Source: Membranipora membranacea
Lineage: Eukaryota; Bryozoa; Gymnolaemata; Cheilostomatida; Membraniporidae
Assembly: GCA_914767715.1 (NCBI GenBank)
Contig: OU612070.1
Coordinates: forward strand, 9,315,501-9,379,500
Reading direction: 5' to 3'
Length of the DNA: 64,000 nt
Under the pieces are notes generated by a model, which made no database searches, had not been told where the DNA came from, and saw only the letters and a program-made list of their open reading frames with translations. Numbering within the stretch: the stretch's first letter is position 1; each line of letters opens with the position of its first letter. The translations under genes were made by a program, and so were the position numbers. Shown here in pieces: positions 12,801 through 27,800 of this stretch.

Positions 12801-15800
12801 GTGAAGTCTGTCACTCTCAGCTGTAGAGCATTGTGATCAGATGAGTAGGTGAGCAACTCCAACTCTAACTCATCAACACCTACAACAGGGAATATGATAC
12901 GATAAGAAGAAATTCCTCTGAAAAAGTTAGTTTGTTACCATATGAGTGCATTGTGTTTGTTGAGCATGGAAATTTTGGTAAGCCTAATCTTCTCTTTGAA
13001 GAGACAAGACCATTTCACCACTGCATCATTAATCTGCAGGTAAATTTGAAATTGATTTGTCAGAGGCAAATTGATGAGCTCTGTAAAACATACAAAACAA
13101 TCAAAATCACCCTAGTAATTTACCTATGGTGTCACATAGTGTCAACAGAAGGGTCTCATAGTGTCGCACAATTATTCATAGGGTCATATAGTGTCAACTG
13201 AATAGTCACAAATATCTATAGCATCAAAGTGTCACAAAAATGTCACATGGTGTCACATGGTATCACAAGCTTACCTATAGTGTCACTCTTGACATCTTCT
13301 AGTAGTTTGCTCATGGTAGTTATCTCCTCCTCACACAGAGTACTGAGATCTGAGCACTGCTTACTGAGCTGACTCAGCTGAGTAATTCTCTCCACACAGT
13401 TACGCTGATATGCTGCCGTGTCTGACGAGAGACGCGACGCTGCCACAGCTATGTCATCATCTGATGTGGAGGCAGCGATAGAACCCAGTAATAAACGATA
13501 TCGGTCAAATAGTGATGATAGATTCTACAAATATAGATAACCATAATTATCGAAAAGCAATTCATCACAGTATGCTGATAGGAAAAGAAGCCCATGTCTG
13601 GGAACTTTAAACAGTTAGCCAGGTGCGACCTTATAGTTGAGGCGGTGAACTTTTGGTCTGGACAACTGGACTTACATTACATTACAGCACACCAAATATT
13701 TTCCGTTTTTAAGTACCTTTGAGCAGTAAAGATTTCCCAGAGGGTAAAATTGGCGTTTTCACATTATGCTTGAAATAGTCATAATGAATTTCTAGCTTCA
13801 TATAGCACCCGCCTTAGCTAGCTAAGATTAGTTCTAACTAACATAAACTCACCCCCAAACTATCCATATCCGACTATCCACTTAACTATCCACGCTAATA
13901 TTTACTTCTCTTGGGTAGATAATATTTTCTTATGTACATTAGGCCTTAACCAACCAAATCATCCAACTCTAAATGCATCTTTATGATCCCCACCTTGATG
14001 ACATTGATATGGTCAGCGATAGCTTGCTGCTCCTCTGATAGTATAGTTGGTTCCAGCAGACCACAGTTTGCAGTGTTCAGTACCTCCTCGTATCTGATCA
14101 GTAAATCGTCTAACATAATCTCAGAACTCGACGGGGACGTAGTCAGCATGTGTAACGCTGTCGACAGCTGAGTCAGCAGATCGTCCGCTGATATCGGCTG
14201 GAAATAAAGAGATCAGGAATAAGAGATAAGTGATCAATCAATTTTAGGGGCCTCATAGCTGGTATGGGGATTATCAGAAGTGTGTCGCAGGATAGAAGAC
14301 TTAAAATCAATTGTAAGCGCTTCATTACTGATATGGAATTGGCAGAAGTATGACTAGAAGAAAAGAAAAGAATAAAATGGAAATTTAATTTCATATCTAA
14401 AGGAAAGAAAATCTTTAGAGAAATATCATTCAGTTTCACAATGCTGTTGAATTAACACGAAGTAATACCTCAGTTTCAGCTGACTCTGAGCTCTCATTGG
14501 CCATTGTATCTCTCCATTTCTGAAGGTCATGACCTTCACTCATTTCAGCTCCTTCCTCTTCTGGTATGACCTCAAGACGACCTTCAAGCCTTTGCAGATG
14601 ATTGGTCAGTCTCTTCAGATTAGTGGGTACAACTGATCCCTCACAGATGGCAGGATTAATTGCCTGTATAGTGTGGTAGGTTCGCTGCAGTCTGCCCACC
14701 TGATGCTGTAGGTTAGGTAAGTAGGCTTGCAGTTTATCTGGGGTAACTTCTAACTGATCAACATAGTTCTGGCATTCCATCAGTTGTGTTTCCACATCCT
14801 GAAGAGCCTCTTTTTGAGATTGTTCCAGATCGAGGCTGGATTCTGTGTTGTGTTTCTCAGCCAGTGCTTGTAGCTCCACACTATCTATGCTTCTGGAGAG
14901 AACACTCATACAAATACTGTCTTCTTCACTCATAGCTGAGGACTTGGCAAGCTCGGCTGAAAATCGAGATAGATTACTATAAATAACAAGGCATAATAGA
15001 AAATGACTGATAATATGAATCATACACTAAACAGATACATGGGGCCAATTATGTGGGGGAGGTGATATTGGCATCACCATCAAATCTGATATGGGTTTGC
15101 CCAAAGTATGAAAGAGAAAATGTGTGCGCAATCGCAAACTAAAGGCAGCTTACAGAAATCCATATGCCCCTTGTACATACGCCTCAAAGAACTGGCCAGA
15201 AAAATAATCCATTATAATGAAACAACAAACCGACTTGTCTCAAGAATAGCAAGAGATACTGCTGTAACTCACCCAGTTTTTGTTTAGCCTCAGTGACTTC
15301 TTCTAGTATAGTATTAATTCTGGCAATTTTACCGGGACGGTGGCTCTCCAGGGCAGTCTGCCACAAGCTGAGCTGAGCATTAATATCATGTAGAGAAGCC
15401 TGAGAGGCCTCCTGCTCACCCAGAACACTGCTGATCTTCTCTCGAGTCTGTAACAACAAGCAGTGTAGTTATAGTATATGATATTTTGTTTTAAATGATC
15501 CTACAGAGATCTGACATTTTTCCATTTTGTTGATGACACTTCCGAAGGCCAGTATTTAACACCGAACTTCGCAACATGTATTCTTGTCTGTGATATGTAA
15601 TGGGTAATGTAATGGGTAGCAGTGCAGCCACATGTGCTAGAAAATCAGCTTTTCCTAACCACACAATTGATGATTCAATGCTATTTCAGGCAGTAGTTTC
15701 AGGGTACAAAATATGATCAAACACACTCGAGATCATGGAAGGGAAGTGAGTACATATGAAAGTAAGTACCTGGGCGTGAGGGTCGTCCTCTGTATCTATA

Positions 15801-18800
15801 CTGAACAAGTCAGCGGTGGCCGGGTCAGCAGACAGCGCTGGAGCTTGTTCTGCTGTCAGAGCATCACCGTGTGTGTAGGATATATCTCTCCACTTCTTAC
15901 TCAGGTTCTCAATAACTGAGCCCTCAAGGTCAGAGGTCTCTGAGTCATCACCAGGCCTTAGCTGACTGGCTATACCACTGTCTATCAGAGGCGTCCCCAG
16001 CACATCACTGTATGGAAGAGGATGGCATATGGTTAAGAATTGTGTGGAAAAAGTATGAATGTGCTATTCCAACTACAAGATTCTCACTAAGTACATAGCT
16101 ACCGGTTTTGAGCATGAGCATTTTGATGCATATCCACAATATGATTCATTTACTCTCGAGAATTTTAATCAGTAGACCTCAAACAAACTTATATCACATG
16201 CATACACAACCAGCAAGACCATAATAGAAAGAATAGCTCTCACACTCAACTACAATGAATTCCAAAAAGCATTTCAGTTCATAGATAGCCGGGACCAAAT
16301 GAAGCAAAGCACACAATTTAGCAAGGAAAATATGCATAATAGGTGTGCATGCATGCATGCACACATGCGTTTTGTCACAGACACAATGTCGCCATGCACG
16401 GCTTTGGGTTTACTACAAAAGAATACAAACCCTCTTCTCCTAGCAAGTCGGCGCAGAGTAACTCCAAACCTAGATAGTAAAAGTTAGTAGATTGTGATAA
16501 ATGTGTGTCAGATGAGGGCATTGAGTGCAAGTGCGGAAACAGCTAATGAAACGGGTGGATTTGTGCACAGGGTTATTGGTGTATCATAGGTTGCCTTTAA
16601 AAGTGGACAAAAAGTGCAGTACAAGTCAACGATACTGATCGTAGATCATTGGTGCGACTAGAGACTAAGGGAAAAAGTGGAGTTAGAGTCATTTCATTAT
16701 TAAGTTGAAGAAACTAAGACCACTAAAACTAACTTTCATTATAAATAACTGATCCAGTTGCCTCATTAACATGATCTAATCAAACCTCACCTGCTGCTTT
16801 CGGAGGCGAAGTCTTTATATTTAGCTATTCCGCTGTCGGCTACTCGGGCAGCGGTGTTGAGCAGCTTCTGCTGACGGTTTACACACTCATCAGCCTGCTT
16901 CTCTAATAGCTTCAACTCACTCTCTGATTTCTAAATAATCGGAAACAGGGATGAAATATCATGAAAGTGTCGCCACCAAAAGACTTATGAAAGGGCAAAA
17001 TATCATGAACCTGAATTGATCAGTAGTGAGCAGTTAATTACTTAATACCATACAACCAAACAGTCAGCCACTATTGCTTCTAAAGATCTGTAATCCTTTT
17101 AAAGTTGGTATTGATAGACGAACCGGAGCATCCAAGTTTTGATGTTTATGTTATACACTGTCGTTAGCATTCCTGAATAAATCTTCACATTAGTGCTGTG
17201 AGCTATGAAGTACATATGAGTGTGCATGATGACCAGGTTTTTGATCACTGAAATGTGCTATTGGATGGTAAACTATAATCTCAAACCATGAAAAACCGCA
17301 TAAACAGGACTTTTGCAAATGACACACTTTGTTTAGGAGTTATGCTCCCACTTAAAATGAGCACACAACTTTGATGTGGAAATGGAAACTCTGTGCTTTG
17401 TGACTAATACCAGGACTATGCACGTAAAATCTCAGACTTGGGATGATACTACTATCTATGGTCTACATACCTGACCCATAAAAGTCTGATTAAGAACAAC
17501 ATATAAACATGCAAAAATTGCAGCAGCAAAACATATAAATGTGTGAAGGGATGGGGTTAGGGGTTCATTCAACATTTATAAACCAGGAGACAAGGTTATT
17601 TGATCATGGCAAATTGATCGTAAATTTTCACACAGATACATACTGTATAGCATAATAACTTTAAACAACAGAGCTATTGCATGTTTAGATGCAGAAGCAG
17701 TAAATAGTTGTTGAGGGGAGTAATGTTGTTCATCCAAATGGTAAAACATGTAAACTTTTATTCTTTATACCAAGTTTTAACATCAAGGGTCACTGCCTGT
17801 CCAAACTAACGTAGATGCACAATTCCACAATATCAATCCAACCAACATCTAATGAAAGTGGTACAGTGTTGAGAAAGAATTTACCATTTTCTGAGCAGAC
17901 CACTCTCGTAGCCTGAGAGGAGAGAGTGTTTTAGAGTTGAGATGGGAGAGGGACTCTAACACGCCTGTCATTTCCTGTCTGACTGACACTAGCTTCTCAC
18001 CATTACTCTCATAATTCCTGATACAGTCTCTAATGTTATGAGCCTGTCTCAGAAGCTAGTATAGAAAAGGTCAACGGTTACAACACAGTTAATAGAAAAG
18101 AATGAGTGAAAATAAGTCCCAACCAATACTAGTTTGAGTGTGCCAAAAATTTGTAGCCTAAATTGTCATTCCGTTGTCATGAGATATTGCATAAATTTTG
18201 AGTCAAACTCTATTAGAAAGATACTACGAAACTACAGAGTCAAAATTCGAAGTCAGTCAGGATTTGCTATTGCGTTAAAACAGAACTCTATACATAATCA
18301 GAAAGTTATAAAAAAACAGAATGTTGACATGATATATTTACCTCTGAGTGGACAAAGTCAACTTCCTGTAGGACTGTATTCATATGGTCTTTGTTTGTTG
18401 AGGGATCTTCTAGGGAGAACTTCACATTATCATGATGCCTGTCTATCTCCATCAGTAAAGCCTTCAATCAAATACATAAAAGTGCATAAAGAAGACAATT
18501 CATAATTTAAAGCTTTCAAATGAAAGCCTAGTTTAGTTTGTTCAGCAATTTCCTCACAGGTGATTTACAGTACCTCAAACCACGGTGAGTGGTTTAACGC
18601 CCTGCTGAATAGAAATACAATTTTCTCTCAAGTGTTCAACAATTAAACCTAAAACTAGGTCGTATGATGAGTGAGAAGTGGAACACCCTACTAATCAGAG
18701 CTAATAGAGTTTTTCAGAAACAGTTATCAGCTTTTTTAGCTATAGCTATCAGAGTTTTCTTTACCTCATGTGGTAGAAGTTTATCGTCGAGATCTCTCAT

Positions 18801-21800
18801 CATTTCCTCCACCTCGGCCTTCTTCCTGTTGTGCTGATCTAACCACTCCTCATGATCGAGATGACTCCCGACACGCTGCTGTAGTCTGATCACTTCCTGT
18901 AGGATAGAAGCCTGCTGTGTCATCTGTCCCTTCAGAGTCGTCCACTCATCTTTTATATCTATCACCTGGAAAACCCCAAAGAAAATCATAGTTATCATCG
19001 CCTTTGTTAAAGCAAAGAGTTGTCTCTTATTTTTTGGTTAAACCAATGAACTCCCTCTTGGAGAGTTCATTGGTTAAACGATTTATGAGTTGACTGTTGA
19101 CTGTTCATGATTGATCAAGTCTTTCATCTTTTCACTTCTTTACATTACTGGGAGAGCATGAATCAGAACATACCTTATGTATAAAGACGTACGAAATTTT
19201 GAAGAAAAAAACAAAACAAGGAGCACTAAATATTGAAGCGATTGTTTACCTTTGACACAGCGTCAGCATTCTTACAGGCGTCTCCTAACTTCAGAGAAGA
19301 AGTGATAAGATCTCCCAGTAGTCTATCTACTGTGGGGACCTGCTTAATTACATCCTAAAATAAATAAAAACAAATTGTGAGATGTTAAACACCGATCTTC
19401 ATGCCTTCCTTGTACGTAAGATTAGAATAGTTGTCTAAAATTTTCCTGTATTCTCACTATATTAGAGCAGTGAGCAGTGAGCTGATGTCTGTCATAACAC
19501 TCCCTTATAATTGCTACTACGATTATCTTGGAGGAGTTGGACAACCGAGAGAAAAAAATTTGCAGGGTTCACTTACTTCATGTCATATTTTACTTCAATC
19601 AAAATGAACAACTGATATCACTGTCTACATACCTGGCATTGTTCAGCCAGCTCTGTACATTTAGATGGTGTTATGTTGTCCAGATCCTTCCACAGTACTT
19701 CCCTTGCCTGGTTCACGTACTCTTCTGCCTGCTCTGTAGACTGATGGAACTTCTCCATCTCTCTGTCATAAGATTCTATCTTCTCTCGTCTTTGCTGAAT
19801 GGCTGTACAAGTAAAATGTTGGGATCATCATTAACAAAAATTTTTCAAACAGAGTCTTTCTGGTCACTTTCATAGAAACTGTGACCTAGTTTGATCATTT
19901 CAATGGTTATGAGCATTTTCTTCTTTGAGTACACCACTGACAACCAATCATAAAGTGGGGTTAAAATCGCAATTCTGTCTATGTCCAAAGACTGAGGAAT
20001 AACAGTGCCTTGATTGTTACTCTCAGTTTGCAGGTAGGTCGGAGCACACCTGGGGCGTCAATTGAGCCCAGTAGTCAGTAGACTGCAACGGGATTCTAAC
20101 CCAAGCCCTCTAACGCTTGCACATTAGAGGGCAGGCGCTCTAACCAACTGAGTTACCTCCTACTCCTCAGCTTTCTACTGAAAAATATCTGCTCACCACT
20201 CTTCTCCACATACAAGACATAGGCCATCTAAAGCCATCACTTGCCCGCTAACAAAATCCCTTCGCTTCTTCAAATAGGAGTGTGACCATACTTACCATTA
20301 GTGAGTGAGTCCAGCCTTGATTTAATATTATCTCTATCCTTATTTATCTTTTCTCTCTCCTCAGGGGTCAGCTGACTCCCGAGGTCAAAAGACAGCGAGG
20401 TCATAGAGGTCAACAAACCACAGTGTTTGTCCAACTCCTGCTCCAACTGATCCTGTAAAATGTTAGGTGGGGCTTTGACCAGTAGGACCCTTTTCGATGT
20501 ATGATTAAACATATCAAACAGATGTGTATATTTTTGGGCTACATATGTCTATCAATATATACAGAATCACAATATCTAAAGCGAAGAAAGCTAAGCTATA
20601 AAATTATAAACTTGAACAAAACCTATTCAACTGATGATCAAGCTTAAGATACTCTGTCGTCCATTTCGCCAAAATCGCCATATTGGGTCACCAGTATGTT
20701 AATTTCAATATTTTTCCCATTTTTTGTGAATTTGCAAATATCCCATATAGATATGTGAAAAAACTAATGCATATTCTGTGATATGAAAATTATGATTTGT
20801 GTTAATGCGATATATAAGGCTACTACTGTACTATAGCTGTTTATATGAAATATATTTTGGTGAATGGATTTAAATCATAAGCTACACGATACTCAACACT
20901 TACCAACTCTTCCATATTCTAACATGGGCAGTCAGATAATAAGGTCAAGTTTGCTAAATACGATTGTTAAGAGGCCCATCAAGCCAATATTGCTAGATAA
21001 TCTAGCAGGACGTTATTATCCACTTGGGCAGGGAGTTATTGTAAGCTTTTGCGCTAAATCCGATGACATGAGCCGATTTAGTGGTTTAAAGAACGCAGCC
21101 AACCTTCAAGATTAAATCCTTCACCCACAGATTATCGAATAAATACTTCACCCCAATATTGAAACAGCTTGCAACTTTAAACTGTTATACCTGTTGCTCT
21201 TTAGCGATGACGATGTCCATGATATCATCACAGACAGCCCCTCGAGCTGAACTCATCCATCGCTGCAGAGCGAGCTGTAACTCTGTTAGCTCCTCCCACT
21301 TACTCAACATGCTACAATACAACATGTGCTGTCAGTAAATAAACGAGGACAGTGGGATATACCCCTAATTATATTAGTATGTAAACCCCAAACCCTTGAT
21401 ATACGTGTAAGCCGATTAATTCAGACTTAATAATTCAGAACTCCTGATATTTCAGACAAGGAAAATTGGTCGCTTCAGCCAGATCTCAATGCATTCTTCT
21501 GTCCCTTAATTCAGACTCTGCTCAATTAGGACAATTTTTGTGGTCCCTAGAGGTTTGTATCAAGTGAACTGCACTGTATGCTGACTGTAATACAATGATA
21601 GTATATCCCCATAGATTTGTTTTATGTCATATATATTATATGGTATTATTATAACTCTATGTATACCCCCAACTAAACAAGCCAGTATCAAAAATCGGCT
21701 CTTTTATCCTCTCCAAGCCACCTTTATTTTGCCTGACTGATTTTCAATTTTTAAATTTAGAAATCCAGCTACTTTTACACTAGAAAACAGTTGAGGACAT

Positions 21801-24800
21801 ACCCTTGTAGACCAGACTTATTTTCATTGATCTCTTCTTGCAGTAACTCAGCAGTTTCTACTATGGATTCATGAAGAGATCTTATATCATCAGGAAGTTG
21901 TTCCCTCCTGCTCAGAATATCCTCTACCATAGCCATCGCAGTTGTCTTGTCAGCCTGCCAAAGAAAAAAGATACTTAAACATGATTTGAGTATAATTTAC
22001 AAAGAATTTACTCAACCGCTAAGCGCTTGTAGTCCAAAACCTCTGATAATGACATCTTGAATACACAGATGACCAAAACCATGGTGATAAATGTGTGTCT
22101 CTAAATTATCAGGGCATAATTCACTTTAGTAAGCTCACATGTGGTGAAATGAATCACATACCTCTGCCTTAATGAGGGCCTCGTTGGCGGACTTGACGCC
22201 GTGAAAGCCGACAGCTCGCTGACACGCCTCCTCGGCAGCAGTCTGTATGCTGACGAGGTTCTTAAGTTGGCCTGTCAGGTCAGAGGTCACGCGACCATGA
22301 TCTCCTACTGCTAGTATCAGAGAGGTCTCATGATCCGAACATTTACTCATCAGGCTAAAATTAAATTAAGAATTTTTTCAAATTTTAAACTGCAAATTGG
22401 CAATAACGTCCTCCAACAAAATCTCTGTAAATCTCTCTAATGAAACTGTTGATTCACTGCAGAAAGTTCACAAAACATGATTTCAATTGTCACAACTACT
22501 CAGGAACACTTCACTCGACAAGACGAGTCAGTAGATTGAACAGGTGGGAATTCTAAACACGGAAAGAACTTTCAATCTTGGAGATCACTCAGTGGCTTCA
22601 GTAGAAGGGAGAACAGTCACGAAAGGATCACAAAGCTTACCTGTTTATTTCATCTAATATCACTTGGCTAAAAGAATTTGGCATTAGTATAAGCGTAGAT
22701 ATATAGCCATGACTTTGCTCCGCATGTAAATTCCCAAAGTCAAGGGAATTTATTCAACTGAATGGTTCAGTGTTTGACGCAATAAAAGTTGTGACCATTT
22801 ACCAAAACCTATCCTTTTGAAATCTTTTTTGTGGTATAAATAAAGGTATACATTGCGGGACACAATTTGAAATTTCTTTTTTTCAAATCATCCTAAATTA
22901 CATGAATTTTTATGACATTATCTTCATTGCTATTACTATATTTTACCATGATCTTCATTGCCCTGATGACTTACCTCTCTAACTGGTCCTGGTTACTGAG
23001 GCTCATAGACTGATCTAACTCAGCTGGAGTAGAGCTGAGCAGATTCTCCGATACATTCCTAATATCTGAGGATTTCTTCTCTGCGGCTCTTAGCTGGTCG
23101 CTAACCTATAAAATGTTATAGCAATAACTTAATGACTATTACATAAAACAAAAGATTACATAAAATTTAACTAGATACAGTAGAAATTAAAAGGCAAGTT
23201 GAAGAAATCCAAGGTTGCTGATAAAAGGCGTCTGATTTATACAATAAAAATTTGCTGTTAGGGTTGTTTAGAATTATGCTGTCACTGAAGTTATTTTTGA
23301 GAGGCGATTAACACTCATTTGAAATATTATCCTTGGTACATGTATTCCTTATTATTTGGGTTATCTCCATACTAATTTGGGATAGTTCCCCCTCAGACAA
23401 AATATTGGGGATAAAAAATTAGTTTAAACATCAATAATGAATTGAGACAGAAACATACCAGCTTGCATTGTTCCAGTCCCTGTTGGAGACTATCCAGAGT
23501 GAGAGTAGATAAATCCACATTAGCACCCTTATCCAGAGACTGGCCAATCATATCCAGCTCATTGCCTAAGCTCTCTGAGTTATCAGTGAGCGTAGTCCAG
23601 GAGTCTACCATCTCTTGGCAGTCTGCGGTGAGGGCGTTGGTGTTATCTAGGAGCTGAGGCCATGTTGTATGAGTGAGATCCCTACACTTGGCCCTGTATA
23701 TCTCTTTGATGTCCGGAGCAGTGAGAAGCTCCAGTAAAGGAGTGAGTGATTTCTCAAACAACTGCATATCTTCCGAGATCACACCACATACATCTTGAAG
23801 TGCCTGTAATGACCGTGTTCAACAGCTTTATGATGCAATCAAAAATATAAAATGCAGCGATGCAGCAATACATTAATAACAATTGTGTAAGCTTTTTGTG
23901 CACTACGTCTCCACTTTATTTACTTAAATTCGTTTTAAACAAACGTCTGGTCTTTAAAATACTACTCTCTAGCTGAACTTTTTAAATTCTCACATGAATA
24001 ATAACAAACAATCTTACCTGAGCTTTATTTAGCCTCTGCTGACATGCAGACAGATTGTCACAAGGCATACTCCTGATTGTATCCAGTTCTGTCTCATGGT
24101 TGGTCAGTGTGTCTTTAGCTGATTGGTTAGCTTGTTCAAACTCTGATACGGCATTGGTCAGCTCTGTGATGTGCACTAATGCAGCTGAAAGTTGTCGGCC
24201 CCTACAAAGTATGAAGGAAAAGCATGGTGAAAAGTAAGCGTGCTAAAGATTTTTCATCTGAGAAAACCATACTAGTTTTCAATCTGCTCCCTAAATGTTT
24301 GTCTGAGAAAATAAGATCAGTTTTGCCCTGAGTTACCGATTCAGAAAGACCTATGTATTCCACAAACAAGCTGGTAGATGGAAATAAAAGCTATATGCGG
24401 GTGGATTTGGTTGGAGGCCCTAGAGATACATATTGATTAACGATTAATGCTATGTGACTTAGATATCATGTGATATATGAGAGGATTTCCCATAGCAAGA
24501 GAGTCCATTGGAAAATCCATGCGTGTTTCTGAATGCAATCAATCATCTATCAACTAGTTGGAAGACGGCCAAGCCCACTAGGGATGAGCCAATTTAAAAA
24601 AAATAGGAACCCTAGGAGGGGACTAGTTCCATTGACAATTGGAGAGAGTGTACGTAACAGTATTGTTTTGTTCTTCTTCTTGTTAAACTTAGTGATACTG
24701 TAATATCTAGAGACCACAGTCTGATTATTATTTAGTAACACTTCTACATTATCTTTAGCTCAAAACATCAAATTGTTGCAGCCCTTTGAGAATTGCTTGT

Positions 24801-27800
24801 CCCCCAAACAATATGAGAGCTAATACCCATTGACTTAATATCTCTCTATATAAAATCAAGCCCTACAATATACTATAATAGACTGTCATTGCTATGGAGT
24901 ACCAGTTGTTACGAAGCAACGGGAAATTCCAATTTCCTAAATTGTCATTGGATCGCAGTATTTAGTATTTCTTCACCAGTCTGGTTACACCAAAGCATAG
25001 TTAGGACTAACAAAAGTATCCATCGAAATTTGAGGGTAAGTTTCATTTGCTGCCAATTTCAACAGGCTTATAACACTGGGACTAAGAAAGTCCTCATTCA
25101 CAACTTGAATGAGTGAAATAAAAGTATGACTCTTATGCTGTGTTTGTAGCTAGATAATGGCAGAGAATAGGATTGATCCTAGGGAAGGAACATCAGGTCT
25201 ACCAAGAGAGCTTTCACAACAGCTAAGCAATGCATCTAGTTCACCGAATTCTCCACCTAATAATACAGTGAACTCAACATCGGGACTTCCCTCACCAGGA
25301 CAATATACATGGGTACGAAATCCTCCTACTCCTAATCAGATAGGTGAGTTCTATTATCCTTAGTTTCTCTTGAAGTTGATATTCTGAGTTCCGGTTTCTG
25401 TGCGAGTTAATATTCGCAGCGCCAACATAATAGAATTCCCTGTGAGATAGAGCAATGAACTCCCTCTTCCTGAAGAGGGAGTTCATTGGATAGAGTTGCC
25501 TATAACTTCGAGCTGAGATGGTACCTCTTGGCTCCCCTCGAAATATGCATTCATTCCCATGTATCGAGATGACAAACATCTGCCATCACTGACCCGTGCC
25601 ACTTAAGACCAAGTCTTTCATAATAAACACTCAGCCACGCCAGCGTCCTGTTGTCCTTACAGCTCAGCGCGAACTCAGCCTTCAAGCTCAGAGCAAAACG
25701 GGAGGTATTTCCATGGTTCGAACAGCATCAAAATTAGCTCAGGTTGACCCATGGAACTACAGTGAACGTGGAACAGTATATTGATAGGCATTTCTAATTT
25801 GTAGCAAGAATACAAACAAATTATGACGAACAAGTGATGAGCCCCCCAATCGCACCGATTCCCCGATCACCAGCCCCTTCTATTAGTGACAGTGACTGTG
25901 AAATAGTGGCAGTAGTCAAGAAAGAGGAAACAGCTGGTACAAGCTCAAGGACTAACCCACCTTTTGCACGCTTCCAGGTTGGGTTATGTATAGTTTAAGC
26001 GCTTAAACTCTGTCTGGACAGCTGGTAGTAGCATTTCATTATCAACCACTTACCCAACCAGCACCACCAGCACCAGCAGCACCACACAATTATGCGCTTA
26101 AACTAGGTTATGTACTTATTTTTGTGGAACGATTATTGATCACTATCAATGGTCATGATCTTTGAGTGATTTTGTCGGACTTTACTGACAACTGTTTAGT
26201 AGAGAAGTACTTCCCTACCTTCATGTCCTAAAATGCTTTTTAAGTTAGTTTAAAATGGGCTTCAAGTTCAACTTAGTTCTCATCTAGTCACAGCAAGTCT
26301 TGCCTATTTCCAATTTTTACATGATTATAGAGGTTACAATAGATGTTATATTTGAGTAAACAGGAATAATTTATTGCCGATAGTAGTGATAAAAGCTAAT
26401 ATGAAGTTGATATGATATGCTAATAAGGTAGAAGAGAAATGTTTTCTATTATTAGCCTTGTCACGTGGCCACTAAAACAAAAACAGCGTCCACGTGTCTG
26501 GGTTAGCTCTATAAGGTTATAACATGGATTAGTGGTGATAGTAGAAGCAGAGGCAGTGTTTAATATTATGTCATGTTATCTCGGGTTATTATTATGTGTT
26601 GCCGATATTTCCAGAGAGGAATTAAAAGAACAAAGGATGTGAATAAGATGAACGTCTGTGAGTTACTCCAGGTTAGAGACGGCATAGATGCAAAGAAACA
26701 GAAACTGCTTGAGGATTATTTTCAGTTAGACAACCAAGCGACAGAGTTAAACCAAGCCCTGCAGGAAAAACTGGGCTACCGACAATAGGCGCCATTTGAA
26801 ACAGCTGAAAACATAATCAATACTGAACATGAGATTTTAATAAAAGACCTACTACCAGGTTGAATTTTCACCACAAAGTCAGTCTGCTTGCTCTGTAATT
26901 AAATTTTTTGACAACATAAGTTGAGTGCCAATTATCAACAGTAGTATGCTACACTGATCTGACACGATACAATACAGCACATGTCTACTTCAGTTTCTAG
27001 TAAATATTGATAATACTACCATGCATTTTTACATGTGAGATTCATAACAACGCTCTCTCTTTCTGAGTCCCATTTTGCAAAATTTTAACCACGCCATCAA
27101 TAGAATGATTATCAATTGGGCATGAGAGTTGCTTAGCCGAAAAAGTACGTACTATCAAGTCTGCGGCAATGACAGATTTATAATCTTTGACTGCGGTAAT
27201 AAGTTCCTGACTACTAGATAATAAATCATTTCGGCATTATGAGTGTGTACCAGATTTTCATTGGCTAACTTCCTCAACAATTTGATTGGCTTGGCTTCTT
27301 AGAGCGGGAAATTCAAAGCTCTTACATTGGTCAATATCTTATGAGCATAGTTATGGAGATAGATAAAAGTAGTTTGCGTACTACTGTATGTCTGTTAGTG
27401 AGTGAATGAGTGTGACCTTATGTCACAGGATTGTTGTTTGGGGTGGAGGAGGCGGCTAATGACCGAAGAATGTCAAGCTTGGAGTCCCAGAATTCCCAGC
27501 CTGATAATCTAGAGGTATCTTTGAGTCAATCTGACCCTGATGATGCACCGTTGCCAGCTGTTCCACCAAAGGATGACAGAGGATTAAGTGATGAGCTTAG
27601 CCATATAAATAAAGGAGTGTAACCAGAATTTTACACGAATTATTTGTGACTTCACTAGAGTTTGTTGGTCTAAGCAAATATTGACAGAAGAATAAGCTGG
27701 CATTATTAACAGGTGGCGTAGGGTAAGAGATCTGCGGCGAACACATAACTTGTCATGATTAAATACGAAGGGGTAGAGGGGATTCCTCTCAATCTTCATG

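Noticed and set aside
20080-20160. Functional tRNA gene
   Set aside because: A- and B-box-like words exist, but acceptor and T stems do not pair as in a tRNA.
20864-21115. Plus-strand open frame of 83 codons
   Set aside because: Lies in an intron without splice signals, promoter words or a recognisable family; likely chance.
24889-25116. Plus-strand open frame of 75 codons upstream of gene A
   Set aside because: It crosses the likely 5' UTR exon and a good donor at 25036, overlaps the promoter words, and shows no protein-like composition.
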